64,000 bases of DNA from Mycobacterium sp. 1554424.7 (GTDB lineage: Bacteria; Actinomycetota; Actinomycetes; Mycobacteriales; Mycobacteriaceae). The position numbers were made by a program, and so were the translations under genes. Shown one piece after another: positions 8,411 through 16,931 of this stretch (the first letter of the stretch is position 1; every line of letters begins with the position of its first letter). The stretch covers positions 1 through 64,000 of the forward strand of contig NZ_LZSE01000125.1 of the NCBI RefSeq assembly GCF_001665295.1, in the 5' to 3' direction. The notes below the pieces were generated by a model that was not told the DNA's origin, did not search any database, and saw only the letters and a list, made by a program, of their open reading frames with translations.

Positions 8411-9447
8411 CTGGCGCGGGCCTCGATCAGGCTGAAGTCCGTTTCGGTATCGAAGATCTGAGTCATCTCGAAGCCGGCTTCATCGAGGAGCCGCCGGTAC
8501 TCCTTGGCGGTGCGTTCACGCCCATCGTTGAACACCAACATCTCGATGTCGGCGACCTTGCCGATGAAGTCCCTGGTGTCTTCGGGGATTACCGTCTCGA
8601 CGAGCAGCAGGGCCGCGCCAGTGGGCGCAGCTCTTCTCACATTCCGCAGGATTTGGAGCGCCTCGTCATCGGACCAGTCGTGCACAATGTGCTTGAGCAC
8701 ATAGGCGTCACCTCCCGGCGGAACATCGCTGAAGAAGGAGCCTTCAACCAGGCGAACTCGTTGCGCCACACCCAACTTCTGTAGCAGCGGCGCTGCATCG
8801 GCCACCACGTCGGGGAGGTCGAACAGCACACCATGCGTGTTTGGGGCCGAGGCCAGGATGGCGGCAAGCAAGCGGCCATGACCGCCTGCGACGTCGACGA
8901 TGGTCGGGTATGGCGTGAAGTCGTACGCTTCTACGAGTGGTCCATCTGCGTACGCCGACAAGCCCGTCATCGCGTCATTGAAGATCGCATTGAATTCGGG
9001 TTCGTCGCGCAGGTAGTCGAAGAAGCGCTTACCACGCAACGCCTCGACTGGCGAAGTGCCAGTTCTCAGAGTCTGGGTGAGCAGGCTCCAATGTTCGCGC
9101 TCTTGCGGTGCGCCCACGAGCCGAGCCAGGCCCGCCATAGATACGGGGGCGTCCGCGCGCAGTACGTCTGCTCGCGGCGTGAGCTCGTAGCGACCATCGT
9201 CACCTTGAGCGAATATGCCCTTGCAGATCAGTGCTCGCAAAGCCCTGCGCAGCGCATCGGCATCGGCTCCGACCTTGCTGGCCAGTTCATCGAGTCGCAT
9301 GGGCCCGTCGGCCAGCGCATCGGCCACTCCCAAGTCGGCCACTGCGGTAATAGTCTGCGCCACCAACGCGCCCAGGATTAACTCCAGCATCGCTTTCGCC
9401 GGGGAAGACTCCTGTTGGCCCAATGGCGTTGTCTCCGTGTTGCTCAT
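8407..9447 (-). CDS. SAM-dependent O-methyltransferase, plant/actinomycete type
   Basis: A 346-residue methyltransferase of the family used on phenolic hydroxyls and polyketides. An N-terminal winged-helix dimerisation domain (LGALVAQTITAVADLGVADALADGPMRLDELA) precedes the Rossmann fold. The SAM site is IVDVAGGHGRLLAAIL followed by VLFDLPDVV; LKHIVHDWSDDEALQILRNVRRA is the typical catalytic His region. It belongs to the minus-strand operon (dioxygenase, P450, two small membrane proteins, this gene, esterase, lactonase). It suggests that the pathway intermediate bears a hydroxyl, probably aromatic. Confidence 0.9.
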   Translation of the reverse strand: MSNTETTPLGQQESSPAKAMLELILGALVAQTITAVADLGVADALADGPMRLDELASKVGADADALRRALRALICKGIFAQGDDGRYELTPRADVLRADAPVSMAGLARLVGAPQEREHWSLLTQTLRTGTSPVEALRGKRFFDYLRDEPEFNAIFNDAMTGLSAYADGPLVEAYDFTPYPTIVDVAGGHGRLLAAILASAPNTHGVLFDLPDVVADAAPLLQKLGVAQRVRLVEGSFFSDVPPGGDAYVLKHIVHDWSDDEALQILRNVRRAAPTGAALLLVETVIPEDTRDFIGKVADIEMLVFNDGRERTAKEYRRLLDEAGFEMTQIFDTETDFSLIEARAR

Positions 9448-9512
9448 CTAACCTCCTCATTCTGGTTGATAAATAGGGGCGCGCCCGCCGTCGGGACGTG
9501 GGGGCGGGAGGG

Positions 9513-9653
9513 TCACCAGCTCATTGCGACGGCGGCTGCCACCAGCAAGACTGTGACGAGGCCGTGGAGGACTAGTTGTCGCAGAACGGTGTCTTGGACA
9601 ACAGGGTCCAATTCGGTCACCTGCGAATAATCCTGCACCACAAATCCGGTCAT
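9513..9653 (-). CDS. Tiny membrane protein (46 aa)
   Basis: A 46-residue protein: a polar N-terminal half (MTGFVVQDYSQVTELDPVVQ) followed by one transmembrane helix (LVLHGLVTVLLVAAAVAMSW) that ends the chain. The ATG at 9653 lies 7 bases after the stop of the next upstream small gene, and the methyltransferase follows 65 bases later. No family is recognised. Its place inside a catabolic operon suggests a membrane anchor or partner for the P450 or a transporter; this is conjecture. Confidence 0.5.
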   Translation of the reverse strand: MTGFVVQDYSQVTELDPVVQDTVLRQLVLHGLVTVLLVAAAVAMSW

Positions 9654-9660
9654 GCTTTGC

Positions 9661-9879
9661 TCACCGATCGGGTCGGTCGGCGGAAACGGCTGGCCCCAAG
9701 TCGAATTGCACGCAACGTTCAGGAGTCTTGACAGCCATCGGAGGTTCGCCGAAAGCAGCTGACCACAACATGGTGCTCGCAAAGACCAGCAGTATCGCGA
9801 CAAGGCTCTGAACGCATGCCTGCCGTACGGTGGTTGCCAGCGACGGCCGTAGTGGGTAATGCTCCGGAACTCGCGTCAT
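9661..9879 (-). CDS. Small single-pass membrane protein (72 aa)
   Basis: A 72-residue protein with a cytosolic N-terminus (MTRVPEHYPLRPSLATTVRQ), one transmembrane helix (CVQSLVAILLVFASTMLWSAAF) and a short tail with one Cys. An AAAGG site lies 9 bases before the ATG at 9879. It lies between the P450 and the 46-residue protein, all on the same strand. Function unknown. The frame extends upstream to 9978, but that part is an Arg-rich antisense-like stretch, so the internal ATG is chosen. Confidence 0.55.
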   Translation of the reverse strand: MTRVPEHYPLRPSLATTVRQACVQSLVAILLVFASTMLWSAAFGEPPMAVKTPERCVQFDLGPAVSADRPDR

Positions 9880-9994
9880 GGTGCGCCTTTCTGTGTCAAG
9901 AATCGGAAGGGTGTATCGCACTTCGTTTCCTAAATCGCGCCACCGGTTTTCGCCGAGGCGTCGACGCTCCCTGCGCATGAGCTGCGGAGCGAAA

Positions 9995-11245
9995 TCACTT
10001 CAGTGAGTAGCGGATCGGCAGGTGCTTGAGGCCACCGACGAACGTCGTCGCCAACAATTCGGGCGTGCCCGCTAGCTCGATCGACCTCAGCCGGGGGAGC
10101 AGTTCGTGGTAGAGGCTGCTGATTTCCATCCGGGCCAGTGCGGCGCCGAGGCAGAAGTGCACGCCGGACCCGAAGGCCAGATGCTTGTTGGGATCGCGGC
10201 CGATGTCGAAGCGGAACGGATCGTCGAAGACCTCCTCGTCGCGGTTTCCTGACACGTACGCCAGGTAGAGCGTTTCTCCTTCGGCGATGTCGACCCCTCG
10301 AACTGTGGTGTCTGCGGTTGCGGTGCGCAGGAACTCCTTGACCGGCGTGGTCCAGCGGATCACCTCCTCGACCGCCGTCGGCATCAGCGCGGGGTCCTGC
10401 TTCAATCGCCATAACTCACTGGGGTTTTCGATGAGCACGCGCAGCCCACCAGAGATGGCGTGCTTGGTGGTGTCATGGCCGGCGCTGGCGATGATCAGGT
10501 AGTACGACGCCGTGTCCATGGCAGAGAGCGGTTCGCCGTCGATGCGCCCGTTCGCGATGGCTGATGCGAGGTCTTCGGTGGGCTTTTGGCGGCGGGACGA
10601 GGTCAGTGTGGCGAAGAAGTTGAGGAAGTCGTGCACCACCGCGAGGTAGGCCTCGGCATCCTGACCCCGCTGGTGCTCGGGGTCATCGCGGCCGAACAAC
10701 TCCTGGGTCAGCATCTGCATCCGAGGGAAGTCCGATTCGGGAAGGCCCAGCAACGACAGGATGACGTAGAGGGGAAAGTCGGCTGCGACGTCGGTGACGA
10801 AGTCGCACTCGGGTCCGACCTCGCGCATCTTGTCGACATAGCGCTTGGCAAGCTGGTCCACTTGCGCCTTCAGGTCGCGCATTGCCTTGGGACGGAACCA
10901 GTTTGCTCCGATCGCGCGCACCTTGCGATGGTGTGCCCCGTCCATCTGGACCATGGTGCGAAGGCCGGTTCCGGCGTCTTGCTGTGCTCTGAGCAGTTCG
11001 TCGGCATCGGCGGGCGTGAGTATCGGACGGGGCCCGTTGATGAACAGGTTGTTGTCACGCTCGATCGCCATGATGTCCGCGTGCTTGGTGATCGCCCAGA
11101 ACGGCCGATACGGCGGACGGTCCACCCACGCAACCGGATTGGTCGTCCGCAGCTGCCGCAGCGCCGCGTGCAGCCGCTCGTCGTCGGCGTACGCCGTCGG
11201 GTCGGCCAGGACTTTGGCGACATCATCCATTGTGCGTGCGTTCAT
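9995..11245 (-). CDS. Cytochrome P450
   Basis: A 416-residue soluble bacterial P450. The oxygen-binding I-helix is IIASAGHDTTKHA; the heme loop is AFGSGVHFCLGAALARME with thiolate Cys365. The region GNRDEEVFDDPFRFDIGRDPNKH just before it is the usual meander. It monooxygenates an unknown substrate and needs a ferredoxin and reductase; none is encoded nearby. The start is 45 bases after the ring-cleavage dioxygenase stop, so the two are co-transcribed, and methyltransferase and hydrolases follow. Confidence 0.92.
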   Translation of the reverse strand: MNARTMDDVAKVLADPTAYADDERLHAALRQLRTTNPVAWVDRPPYRPFWAITKHADIMAIERDNNLFINGPRPILTPADADELLRAQQDAGTGLRTMVQMDGAHHRKVRAIGANWFRPKAMRDLKAQVDQLAKRYVDKMREVGPECDFVTDVAADFPLYVILSLLGLPESDFPRMQMLTQELFGRDDPEHQRGQDAEAYLAVVHDFLNFFATLTSSRRQKPTEDLASAIANGRIDGEPLSAMDTASYYLIIASAGHDTTKHAISGGLRVLIENPSELWRLKQDPALMPTAVEEVIRWTTPVKEFLRTATADTTVRGVDIAEGETLYLAYVSGNRDEEVFDDPFRFDIGRDPNKHLAFGSGVHFCLGAALARMEISSLYHELLPRLRSIELAGTPELLATTFVGGLKHLPIRYSLK

Positions 11246-11290
11246 ACGAATTCCTCGCTTTTGGGGTTGTCGGAACTTGTTCGCAGAACC

Positions 11291-12241
11291 TCACAGCCTG
11301 ATCGGCTCCAGGCGGCCGAGGATCTCCTCGCGGCATGCCTCGAGCTGGGCCGGCAGCTGGAATCGCTTGCCCAGCTCCTGCGGCGACTCGTCGCAGTCCC
11401 AGCCGCCCTCGTTGTGCGTCACGGCCAGTTCGAATAGGGCTCCGCCGGGCGAGCGGACGTAGACCGACTTGAAGTACTTGCGGTCTCGTACTTCGGAAAT
11501 ATCCGTATAGCCCGCAGCCTCGATGTCGAATTTCAAGTCGTCCTGATTTTCGAGAGTGTCGGCGTTCCAGGCGAAGTGGTGGATGGTTCCGGCACCATAG
11601 GTCCACGTGCCCGGCTCGTCTGTGCGATTGACAACAAGCTCGACTGCGCCGCCCAGGCCAGACTTGCCGGCTTGCAACGCAAACCGGTCGCCTTCCGTCA
11701 GCCCTTCGTGAGCGCCGAGGTGGTTGGCGGCGAACTCGACGGCAGTGTCGGGTCCCGTCACGTGGACACCGACGCCGTAAATGCCGTGGATGGCGTACTC
11801 TTCGGGCACACCGTTGCCGCTATAGCCACGCCGGGGGTCGTCGTCGACCTCGACCAGCTGGTACTCGATGCCACACGGATGCCGGAAAAGCACGCGGCGG
11901 CGACCGAACACGGTCGCGTCGTGGACGTCCGCGGCCCGCCGCTGTAACCGGGCTGACCAGTAGTTCAGCGACCCCGCAGGTACGGCGAGCAAGACCTCAC
12001 GTGCCTGATTGGTGCCGCGGCGGCCGTAGATCCCGGCCTGGGCGAACGGGAAGGTGGTGAGCACCGCGCTCGGGTCGCCGTCGGCGTTGCCGTAATAGAG
12101 GTGATAGATCGGGATAGTCCCGTCGAACAGCACCGTGCGTTTGATCAGCCGCAGCCCGAGCACCTCGACGTGGAAGTCAACGTCCTCCTGGGCTCCGTTC
12201 ACCGACATGGTGATGTGGTGACTATCGATGATGTACGACAT
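11291..12241 (-). CDS. VOC-family ring-cleavage dioxygenase, PcpA/LinE-like
   Basis: A 316-residue vicinal-oxygen-chelate enzyme. HHITMSVNGAQEDVDFH at residue 8, YHLYYGNADGDPSAVLTTFPF, AGTIHHFAWN near 220 and ALFELAV near 270 match the hydroquinone 1,2-dioxygenase group (PcpA, LinE). The expected Fe(II) ligands are His9, His222 and Glu271, close to the His-His-Glu spacing of PcpA. The enzyme should open a para-dihydroxy aromatic ring with O2. It is the first gene of a seven-gene minus-strand operon, and promoter cassette A lies about 220 bases upstream. A clear GAAGGAG site precedes the ATG at 12241. Confidence 0.85.
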   Translation of the reverse strand: MSYIIDSHHITMSVNGAQEDVDFHVEVLGLRLIKRTVLFDGTIPIYHLYYGNADGDPSAVLTTFPFAQAGIYGRRGTNQAREVLLAVPAGSLNYWSARLQRRAADVHDATVFGRRRVLFRHPCGIEYQLVEVDDDPRRGYSGNGVPEEYAIHGIYGVGVHVTGPDTAVEFAANHLGAHEGLTEGDRFALQAGKSGLGGAVELVVNRTDEPGTWTYGAGTIHHFAWNADTLENQDDLKFDIEAAGYTDISEVRDRKYFKSVYVRSPGGALFELAVTHNEGGWDCDESPQELGKRFQLPAQLEACREEILGRLEPIRL

Positions 12242-12700
12242 TCGAGCTCTCCTTCTAACCGACGCTGGGGAGTGGGACGACGGAGGGCGTAGCCGCCTGG
12301 AAATGCTTGCGGGGCAAGCGCGGCTGATACGCCCTCGGCCCAGCCGCGAGGAGCATTGGCGTCGTCGGCCTCCCGCAGGCGGCGATCTCGGCAACGAGAT
12401 GTTGATCGCGAATAACTGCGAGCCATTGGTGGCCGGGTCTGTTCTCCGTCACACTTGCGACGCTAAGAAACAATGGGTCCAGCAGCGAACTTTCGCCCAC
12501 TGACTGGGCTTTACCGGCCGGTCACCCGCACCAGCGCACTATCGATGCGGGGCACCCCGATTCGTACCGGCCCGCTGTGGCCCCTGTGGTTGACGCTGCA
12601 GCACAACGGTTTCAGGCTAGTGTCCAGGCGGCCGCTGATAAACACACGACGGGATCGGAAGCGCGAGCAACAACTCATGATTTGTGATTCTGGTAGGCGA
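12242..12700. other. Divergent intergenic region with promoter cassette A
   Basis: The gap of about 460 bases between the dioxygenase and PheC-like genes holds promoter cassette A (12460-12509), which drives the minus-strand operon. Just right of it, around 12535-12575, is DNA resembling that right of cassette B (a CGAT...CCCGAT...CGTACCG pattern). No convincing extra gene was seen. The plus-strand promoter of the PheC-like gene was not identified. Confidence 0.6.
12460..12509 (-). promoter_or_regulatory. Promoter cassette A (IclR-box type)
   Basis: Read on the minus strand: palindrome GCCCA-N5-TGGGC (12495-12509), 5 bases, -35 TTCGCT (12489-12484), 18 bases, -10 TAGCGT (12465-12460). The predicted start is about 12453, giving a leader of about 210 bases to the dioxygenase gene. 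The same layout recurs at cassettes B-E. Confidence 0.7.
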
Positions 12701-13531
12701 ATGGCCAGAGGCGTAGGAACTTTGCGGAGGAGGGTGCAGGCCATCGTGCTCTGGGCGGTGCTGGTGCTCGCCACGGGGTGCGAGTCGAGGACGACATCGT
12801 CGACGGCCACGCCGGCGTCCGGGTTGTCACAAATTCGGCAGCGCGGCACGGTCCGTGTGTGCAGTACCGGCGACTACCGCCCGTTCACCTTTCGCGACCC
12901 ACAGGGCAGCTGGAGTGGGCTCGACATCGACATGGCCAACGACATGGTCACTCGACTGGGAGTCCGGTTGGAGCTGGTGCCGACCACGTGGGCAGGTGTT
13001 GTCGATGATCTGGGCGACAAGTGTGACGTGGCGATGGGAGGAATCACCGTCACGCTCGACCGCGCCGAGCGCGCGATCTACAGCGCTCCCTACCTACGTG
13101 ATGGAAAAGCGGCCATCGTCCGGTGCGTCGACAGATCGAAGTTCCAGACGTTGAGCGACATCGACCGTCCCGGTGTCCGTGTGATCGTGAACCCCGGTGG
13201 TACCAACGCCGAATTCGACAAAGGCCACCTCCACGATGCGCACGTGGTGACCTATCCGGACAACAACACGATCTTCGGACAAGTCGCCGACGATGCCGCC
13301 GACGTCATGATCACAGACGCCAGTGAGATCCGTTGGCAAGCAAGCCAGAATCCTCGGCTCTGCGGTCAGAGTCTGGACCATCCGTTCACGTTCGAGCAAA
13401 AGGCCTATCTCATCACCCGAACCGCGACGGATGTGCAGCAGTGGATGGATCTGTGGCTCAACATTTCACAGAACGACGGAACCTATGCAGCGCTAAGCCA
13501 GAGGTACCTCGGTGCGGTAATCGGACCGTGA
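12701..13531 (+). CDS. PheC-like (cyclohexadienyl dehydratase family) lipoprotein
   Basis: A 276-residue secreted protein. An N-terminal signal ends in the lipobox LATGC (Cys27), so it should be anchored outside the membrane. The mature part follows PheC, the solute-binding-protein-derived dehydratase of prephenate and arogenate: VCSTGDYRPFTFRDPQG, SGLDIDMANDMV, VAMGGITVTLDRAERAIYSAPYLRDGKAAIV, RPGVRVIVNPGGTN and YPDNNTIFGQVADDAADVMITDASE. After GGTN it has Ala170-Glu171, where PheC as I recall has the catalytic Glu directly, so activity is uncertain and ligand binding is an alternative. GTAGGCG lies 4 bases before the ATG at 12701; the ATG at 12677 is an alternative. Confidence 0.82.
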   Translation: MARGVGTLRRRVQAIVLWAVLVLATGCESRTTSSTATPASGLSQIRQRGTVRVCSTGDYRPFTFRDPQGSWSGLDIDMANDMVTRLGVRLELVPTTWAGVVDDLGDKCDVAMGGITVTLDRAERAIYSAPYLRDGKAAIVRCVDRSKFQTLSDIDRPGVRVIVNPGGTNAEFDKGHLHDAHVVTYPDNNTIFGQVADDAADVMITDASEIRWQASQNPRLCGQSLDHPFTFEQKAYLITRTATDVQQWMDLWLNISQNDGTYAALSQRYLGAVIGP

Positions 13532-13545
13532 TTGTCGCTCTCGCT

Positions 13546-14886
13546 CTAACTGGGAAGTGGGATGCCGGTGAACACCGCATCGGGGTCGTAACGACTTTTG
13601 GCGGCGATGAGTCGTGTGGTGTTGTCGCCGTACGCGTTTGCGATCTGCTCGTGGTCGTCGGGACCGAGCAGATTGGCGTATCCGCCGGGAAGCGCGTGCG
13701 GCGCGAGCGCGTCCGACAACGCCTGCGCCCAGGCCCGGTGAGTGGCGCCGTCGCCGTCCTCCCAGCAGGCGACGATCTCGACGACGAAATGCGGGCGGCG
13801 GTTCGCGAACGCGGTCTGGTCCGGGGCGACGCGAGTCGATGCGCCGTGACAATGGTGGATGGAGATAAGGCTGCGCGGCGAGGTCAGTGTCCGCGCGGCC
13901 TCGACCAGCGCATCGATGACTTCGGGCGTGTACCCCGCGACCGTGCGGGTGCGAATCGCCCAGCACAGTCCGCGGACACAGCCCACGTCGAACAGGTGCA
14001 GCACTTCACCGTAGGCCACGGGCCCGACTTGTGTGGTCAGCGGCGTTCCGAGGGTTGCGAGCAGATCGGCGGCCGCTATGCCGCAACGAAGATCGCCGCT
14101 CCAGGTCGGCTGAAGATAGACCGCCGGATTGCCGTCCGGGCCGGACATCAATCCGCTTTGGACGGTCATCACGTCGGGCGCCGTCGACAACAGCTCACCC
14201 AGCCCCCGCCACACCGTCGCGGCCTGCGACCACGGAAACATGATGATCCCGCCGATCAACCGGTCCAGTGGATGCAACCGGACGCGCATCGAGGTGACTA
14301 CGCCGAAGTTGCCGCCACCACCGCGCAGTGCCCAGAACAGCTCCGGTTCGTGAGTCGCGTCGGCTGTGACGATTCGGCCATCCGCCAACACAACCTCGGC
14401 GCCGACCAGGTTGTCCGAGGCTAGGCCGAATCGCCCGTTGAGCGGTCCGTACCCCCCGCCGAGCGTCAGGCCGGTCATGCCAACCGCACTGCAGTTGCCG
14501 GTGGCGGCAACCAGCCGGTGCGGCGCGACCGCGTCGATCAACTCGGCCGCCGTAACGCCCCCACCCACCGTTGCGATCCGCGCGCTGGTATCGACGGTGA
14601 CACTTCGCATTCCGGACATGTCGATCACCAGACTGCCGTCGTACGCAGCGCGGCCCGCCCAGTCGTGGCCGCCGCCGAGCACCGAGAGTCGCATCCCGCG
14701 GTCACGCGCCACACGGATGGCTTCCTGTACGTCGCGTGGCGACTCGGCCCGCACGATCAATGCCGGACGATGTTGCACTGCCGCATTCCAGATCAACGGC
14801 GCACCGTCGGGTACGCGAACCTGGGTGGCGTTAATCCGGCTCGCCAGGTCGTTGGCTGCCACGGTTATCAAATCGGTCGTACTCAT
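13546..14886 (-). CDS. Berberine-bridge-type FAD oxidoreductase, probably bicovalent flavin
   Basis: A 446-residue PCMH/BBE flavoprotein. The FAD domain has LSVLGGGHDWAG with His74 and ATGNCSAVGMTGLTLGGGYG with Cys132, the two residues that attach FAD covalently in bicovalent family members. ALRGGGGNFGVVTS follows, and the C-terminal YANLLGPDDHEQIANAYGDNTTRLIAAKSRYDPDAVF is the BBE motif. Such enzymes oxidise alcohols, sugars or phenols with O2. No export signal is visible. Promoter cassette B lies about 140 bases upstream. It converges on the PheC-like gene, with stops 15 bases apart. Confidence 0.88.
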   Translation of the reverse strand: MSTTDLITVAANDLASRINATQVRVPDGAPLIWNAAVQHRPALIVRAESPRDVQEAIRVARDRGMRLSVLGGGHDWAGRAAYDGSLVIDMSGMRSVTVDTSARIATVGGGVTAAELIDAVAPHRLVAATGNCSAVGMTGLTLGGGYGPLNGRFGLASDNLVGAEVVLADGRIVTADATHEPELFWALRGGGGNFGVVTSMRVRLHPLDRLIGGIIMFPWSQAATVWRGLGELLSTAPDVMTVQSGLMSGPDGNPAVYLQPTWSGDLRCGIAAADLLATLGTPLTTQVGPVAYGEVLHLFDVGCVRGLCWAIRTRTVAGYTPEVIDALVEAARTLTSPRSLISIHHCHGASTRVAPDQTAFANRRPHFVVEIVACWEDGDGATHRAWAQALSDALAPHALPGGYANLLGPDDHEQIANAYGDNTTRLIAAKSRYDPDAVFTGIPLPS

Positions 14887-15028
14887 CTGTCTCCTATGGG
14901 TTGCTGATCACGTCGAACAAGAATGTCGGGGCCGAGGTAACGAAATTGCAATCCGCGCCCTGTGTTCCAGCGGCGCCAGCAATCCTTCTGCGCCATTCGC
15001 GGCAGCATCTGCTCCCGTCACACTTGCG

Positions 15029-15078
15029 ACGCTAGGAAGCGATGCGGCCAACGGCGAGTCCGCGCCCATTGATTGGGC
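15029..15078 (-). promoter_or_regulatory. Promoter cassette B (IclR-box type)
   Basis: Minus strand: palindrome GCCCATTGATTGGGC (15064-15078), 5 bases, -35 CTCGCC (15058-15053), 18 bases, -10 TAGCGT (15034-15029). The predicted start near 15022 gives a leader of about 136 bases to the BBE flavoenzyme gene at 14886. Cassette A shares the -10 flank ACACTTGCGACGCTA. Confidence 0.7.
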
Positions 15079-15153
15079 GTTTCTCGCTGATTGCTAATTC
15101 ACGGTCGACACAATCGAGCCACGCATCCCGATGCCGACTCCGTACCGCGGTTG

Positions 15154-16707
15154 TCAGGCTGGAAAGCTGTTGAGGCCCAGCAGTAGATCGGCGGCGCGCT
15201 CACCGATCATAATGGCGGGCGCGTTGGTGTTACCGCTGGTGATCGTTGGCATGATCGAGGCGTCCGCGACACGCAGACCCTCGACGCCACGCACTCGAAG
15301 ATCGGGCTTGACAACGGCGTTCGGGTCGTCTGCCGCCCCCATCTTGCAGGTGCCGACCTGGTGGTGGTACGTGCCCACCGCCCGCCGGACAAAGTCGCGC
15401 AACGCATTTCGGTTCGCAGCTGCGGAGCCCGGAGCCACTTCGCCCTTGCGCCACGGTTTGAATGCCGCCGAAGCTCCTATGTCGCGGCAGATTTCGACCG
15501 CATCAACCAACGCTTCGAGATCGTCGGGATCGGCCAATACATTGGGATCCGCCAACGGCGGGTCGCTCGGGTCGGCGGAGACCAGCCGCAGGGTGCCCCG
15601 CGCTTTCGGCGCCACCAATCCGGCGGCGATCGTGTAGCCGTGCTCGGGCACCGGGCAGCCATCCGCGGCGTAGGGAACGTGGATGAACAACGGCTGCAAA
15701 TTCGGTGCTGCTCCTTGCCATCCGCTGCTGCGCGCGTAGAGCTGCGCCTCGAGCAGATTGTTGGCACCGACCGTCAAGGGTTCTTTGGCCTCATAGATGT
15801 TGCTGACCAATAGATGATCGTGCAGATTCATTCCGACTGCGGGCAGGTCCACGATCGGGGTGACGCCGACGGATTGCAGATGTGTAGCCGGTCCGATCCC
15901 GCTGAGTAGCAGTACTTTCGGTGAGCCCAAGACACCTGCGCTGAGCACTACCTCCGAGATGGCGTACGCACGCCGAAGCCGCTGGCCTCCTAGTGAGTAC
16001 TCGACGCCCACGGCTTGATCTTTCTCCAGGAGCACCCGATGGACGACGGCGCCGGTGGTCACCCTCAATCGAGGATGAAGCTGCATTGGCGCGACGAAGC
16101 TCTTCCACGCACTCATCCGTTCGCCACGGAACGCGGTGATGTGGTTGTATCCGACACCGACCATCTGCCCGGCATTGAAATCGTCGATCCATTTGTGTCC
16201 GAGGGCCAATGCCCCCTCCACGAATGCTTCGGAGAGGGGGTGCGGATTGGGGATGGTGGACACCCGTAACGGTCCGGCAGCGCCGTGGTACTCGTCGCCG
16301 CCCAATTCATGTGCCTCCGAGCGTTTGAACAACGGCAACAACTGATCCCAGCCCCAACTGGGATCGCCCGTCACCTGCGCCCAACGCTCGTAGTCACTGG
16401 CATGCCCGCGTATGTAGATCATTCCGTTCAGTGAACTGCTTCCCCCAAGGACTTTGCCGCGGGGCCAGAACAGCCTGCGATTGTTGGCATGCTGCTGTGG
16501 CGTGGTGAACATTCCCCAGTCCTGGGGGCCGCCCAGTAGCATCGGCCAGCCCTGCAATGAGTGAATCGCGGGGTCGGTATCGGCTGGGCCCGCCTCGATG
16601 ACGTGCACGCTGCGGCCAGCCTCGAGCAGCCTTCGCACGACTACGCTGCCGGCCGATCCAGCGCCGACGACGACATACTCGGTCACATCAGAGGCGTGAA
16701 CCATCAA
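15154..16707 (-). CDS. GMC-family oxidoreductase
   Basis: A 517-residue flavoprotein of the glucose-methanol-choline family. YVVVGAGSAGSVVVRRLLE near residue 11 binds FAD; FWPRGKVLGGSSSLNGMIYIRG is GMC signature 1; VVLSAGVLGSPKVLLLSGIGP is signature 2; YHHQVGTCKMG and ITSGNTNAPAIMIGERAADL contain the catalytic His and Asn. It closely resembles choline- and alcohol-dehydrogenase members and oxidises an alcohol to an aldehyde. The stop is 268 bases before the BBE gene, and promoter cassette C lies about 70 bases upstream, so it has its own transcript. Confidence 0.92.
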   Translation of the reverse strand: MMVHASDVTEYVVVGAGSAGSVVVRRLLEAGRSVHVIEAGPADTDPAIHSLQGWPMLLGGPQDWGMFTTPQQHANNRRLFWPRGKVLGGSSSLNGMIYIRGHASDYERWAQVTGDPSWGWDQLLPLFKRSEAHELGGDEYHGAAGPLRVSTIPNPHPLSEAFVEGALALGHKWIDDFNAGQMVGVGYNHITAFRGERMSAWKSFVAPMQLHPRLRVTTGAVVHRVLLEKDQAVGVEYSLGGQRLRRAYAISEVVLSAGVLGSPKVLLLSGIGPATHLQSVGVTPIVDLPAVGMNLHDHLLVSNIYEAKEPLTVGANNLLEAQLYARSSGWQGAAPNLQPLFIHVPYAADGCPVPEHGYTIAAGLVAPKARGTLRLVSADPSDPPLADPNVLADPDDLEALVDAVEICRDIGASAAFKPWRKGEVAPGSAAANRNALRDFVRRAVGTYHHQVGTCKMGAADDPNAVVKPDLRVRGVEGLRVADASIMPTITSGNTNAPAIMIGERAADLLLGLNSFPA

Positions 16708-16779
16708 GTTGCCCTTCGACGATCTACCAGCAGTGCTTCTGTGCCCTTCTTCGCCGAATATGCGTCTGGCACGTCTATG

Positions 16780-16829
16780 ACGTTAGGAAGTCAGAAGACC
16801 AGCGGCGAACCAGCGCCCGCTGAGTGAGC
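16780..16829 (-). promoter_or_regulatory. Promoter cassette C (IclR-box type)
   Basis: Minus strand: palindrome-like GCTCACTCAGCGGGC (16829-16815), 5 bases, -35 TTCGCC (16809-16804), 18 bases, -10 TAACGT (16785-16780). The predicted start near 16773 gives a short leader of about 66 bases to the GMC gene at 16707. Confidence 0.7.
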
Positions 16830-16931
16830 ATCTGTCGCTGATCGCCAAGTCACGCAACTGGCACTGTCGTGGCTCCGCCGATATGCGACCGAAACCCTGG
16901 GGGAATGGAATCCAAGCTCGTCAAGCGTGTA

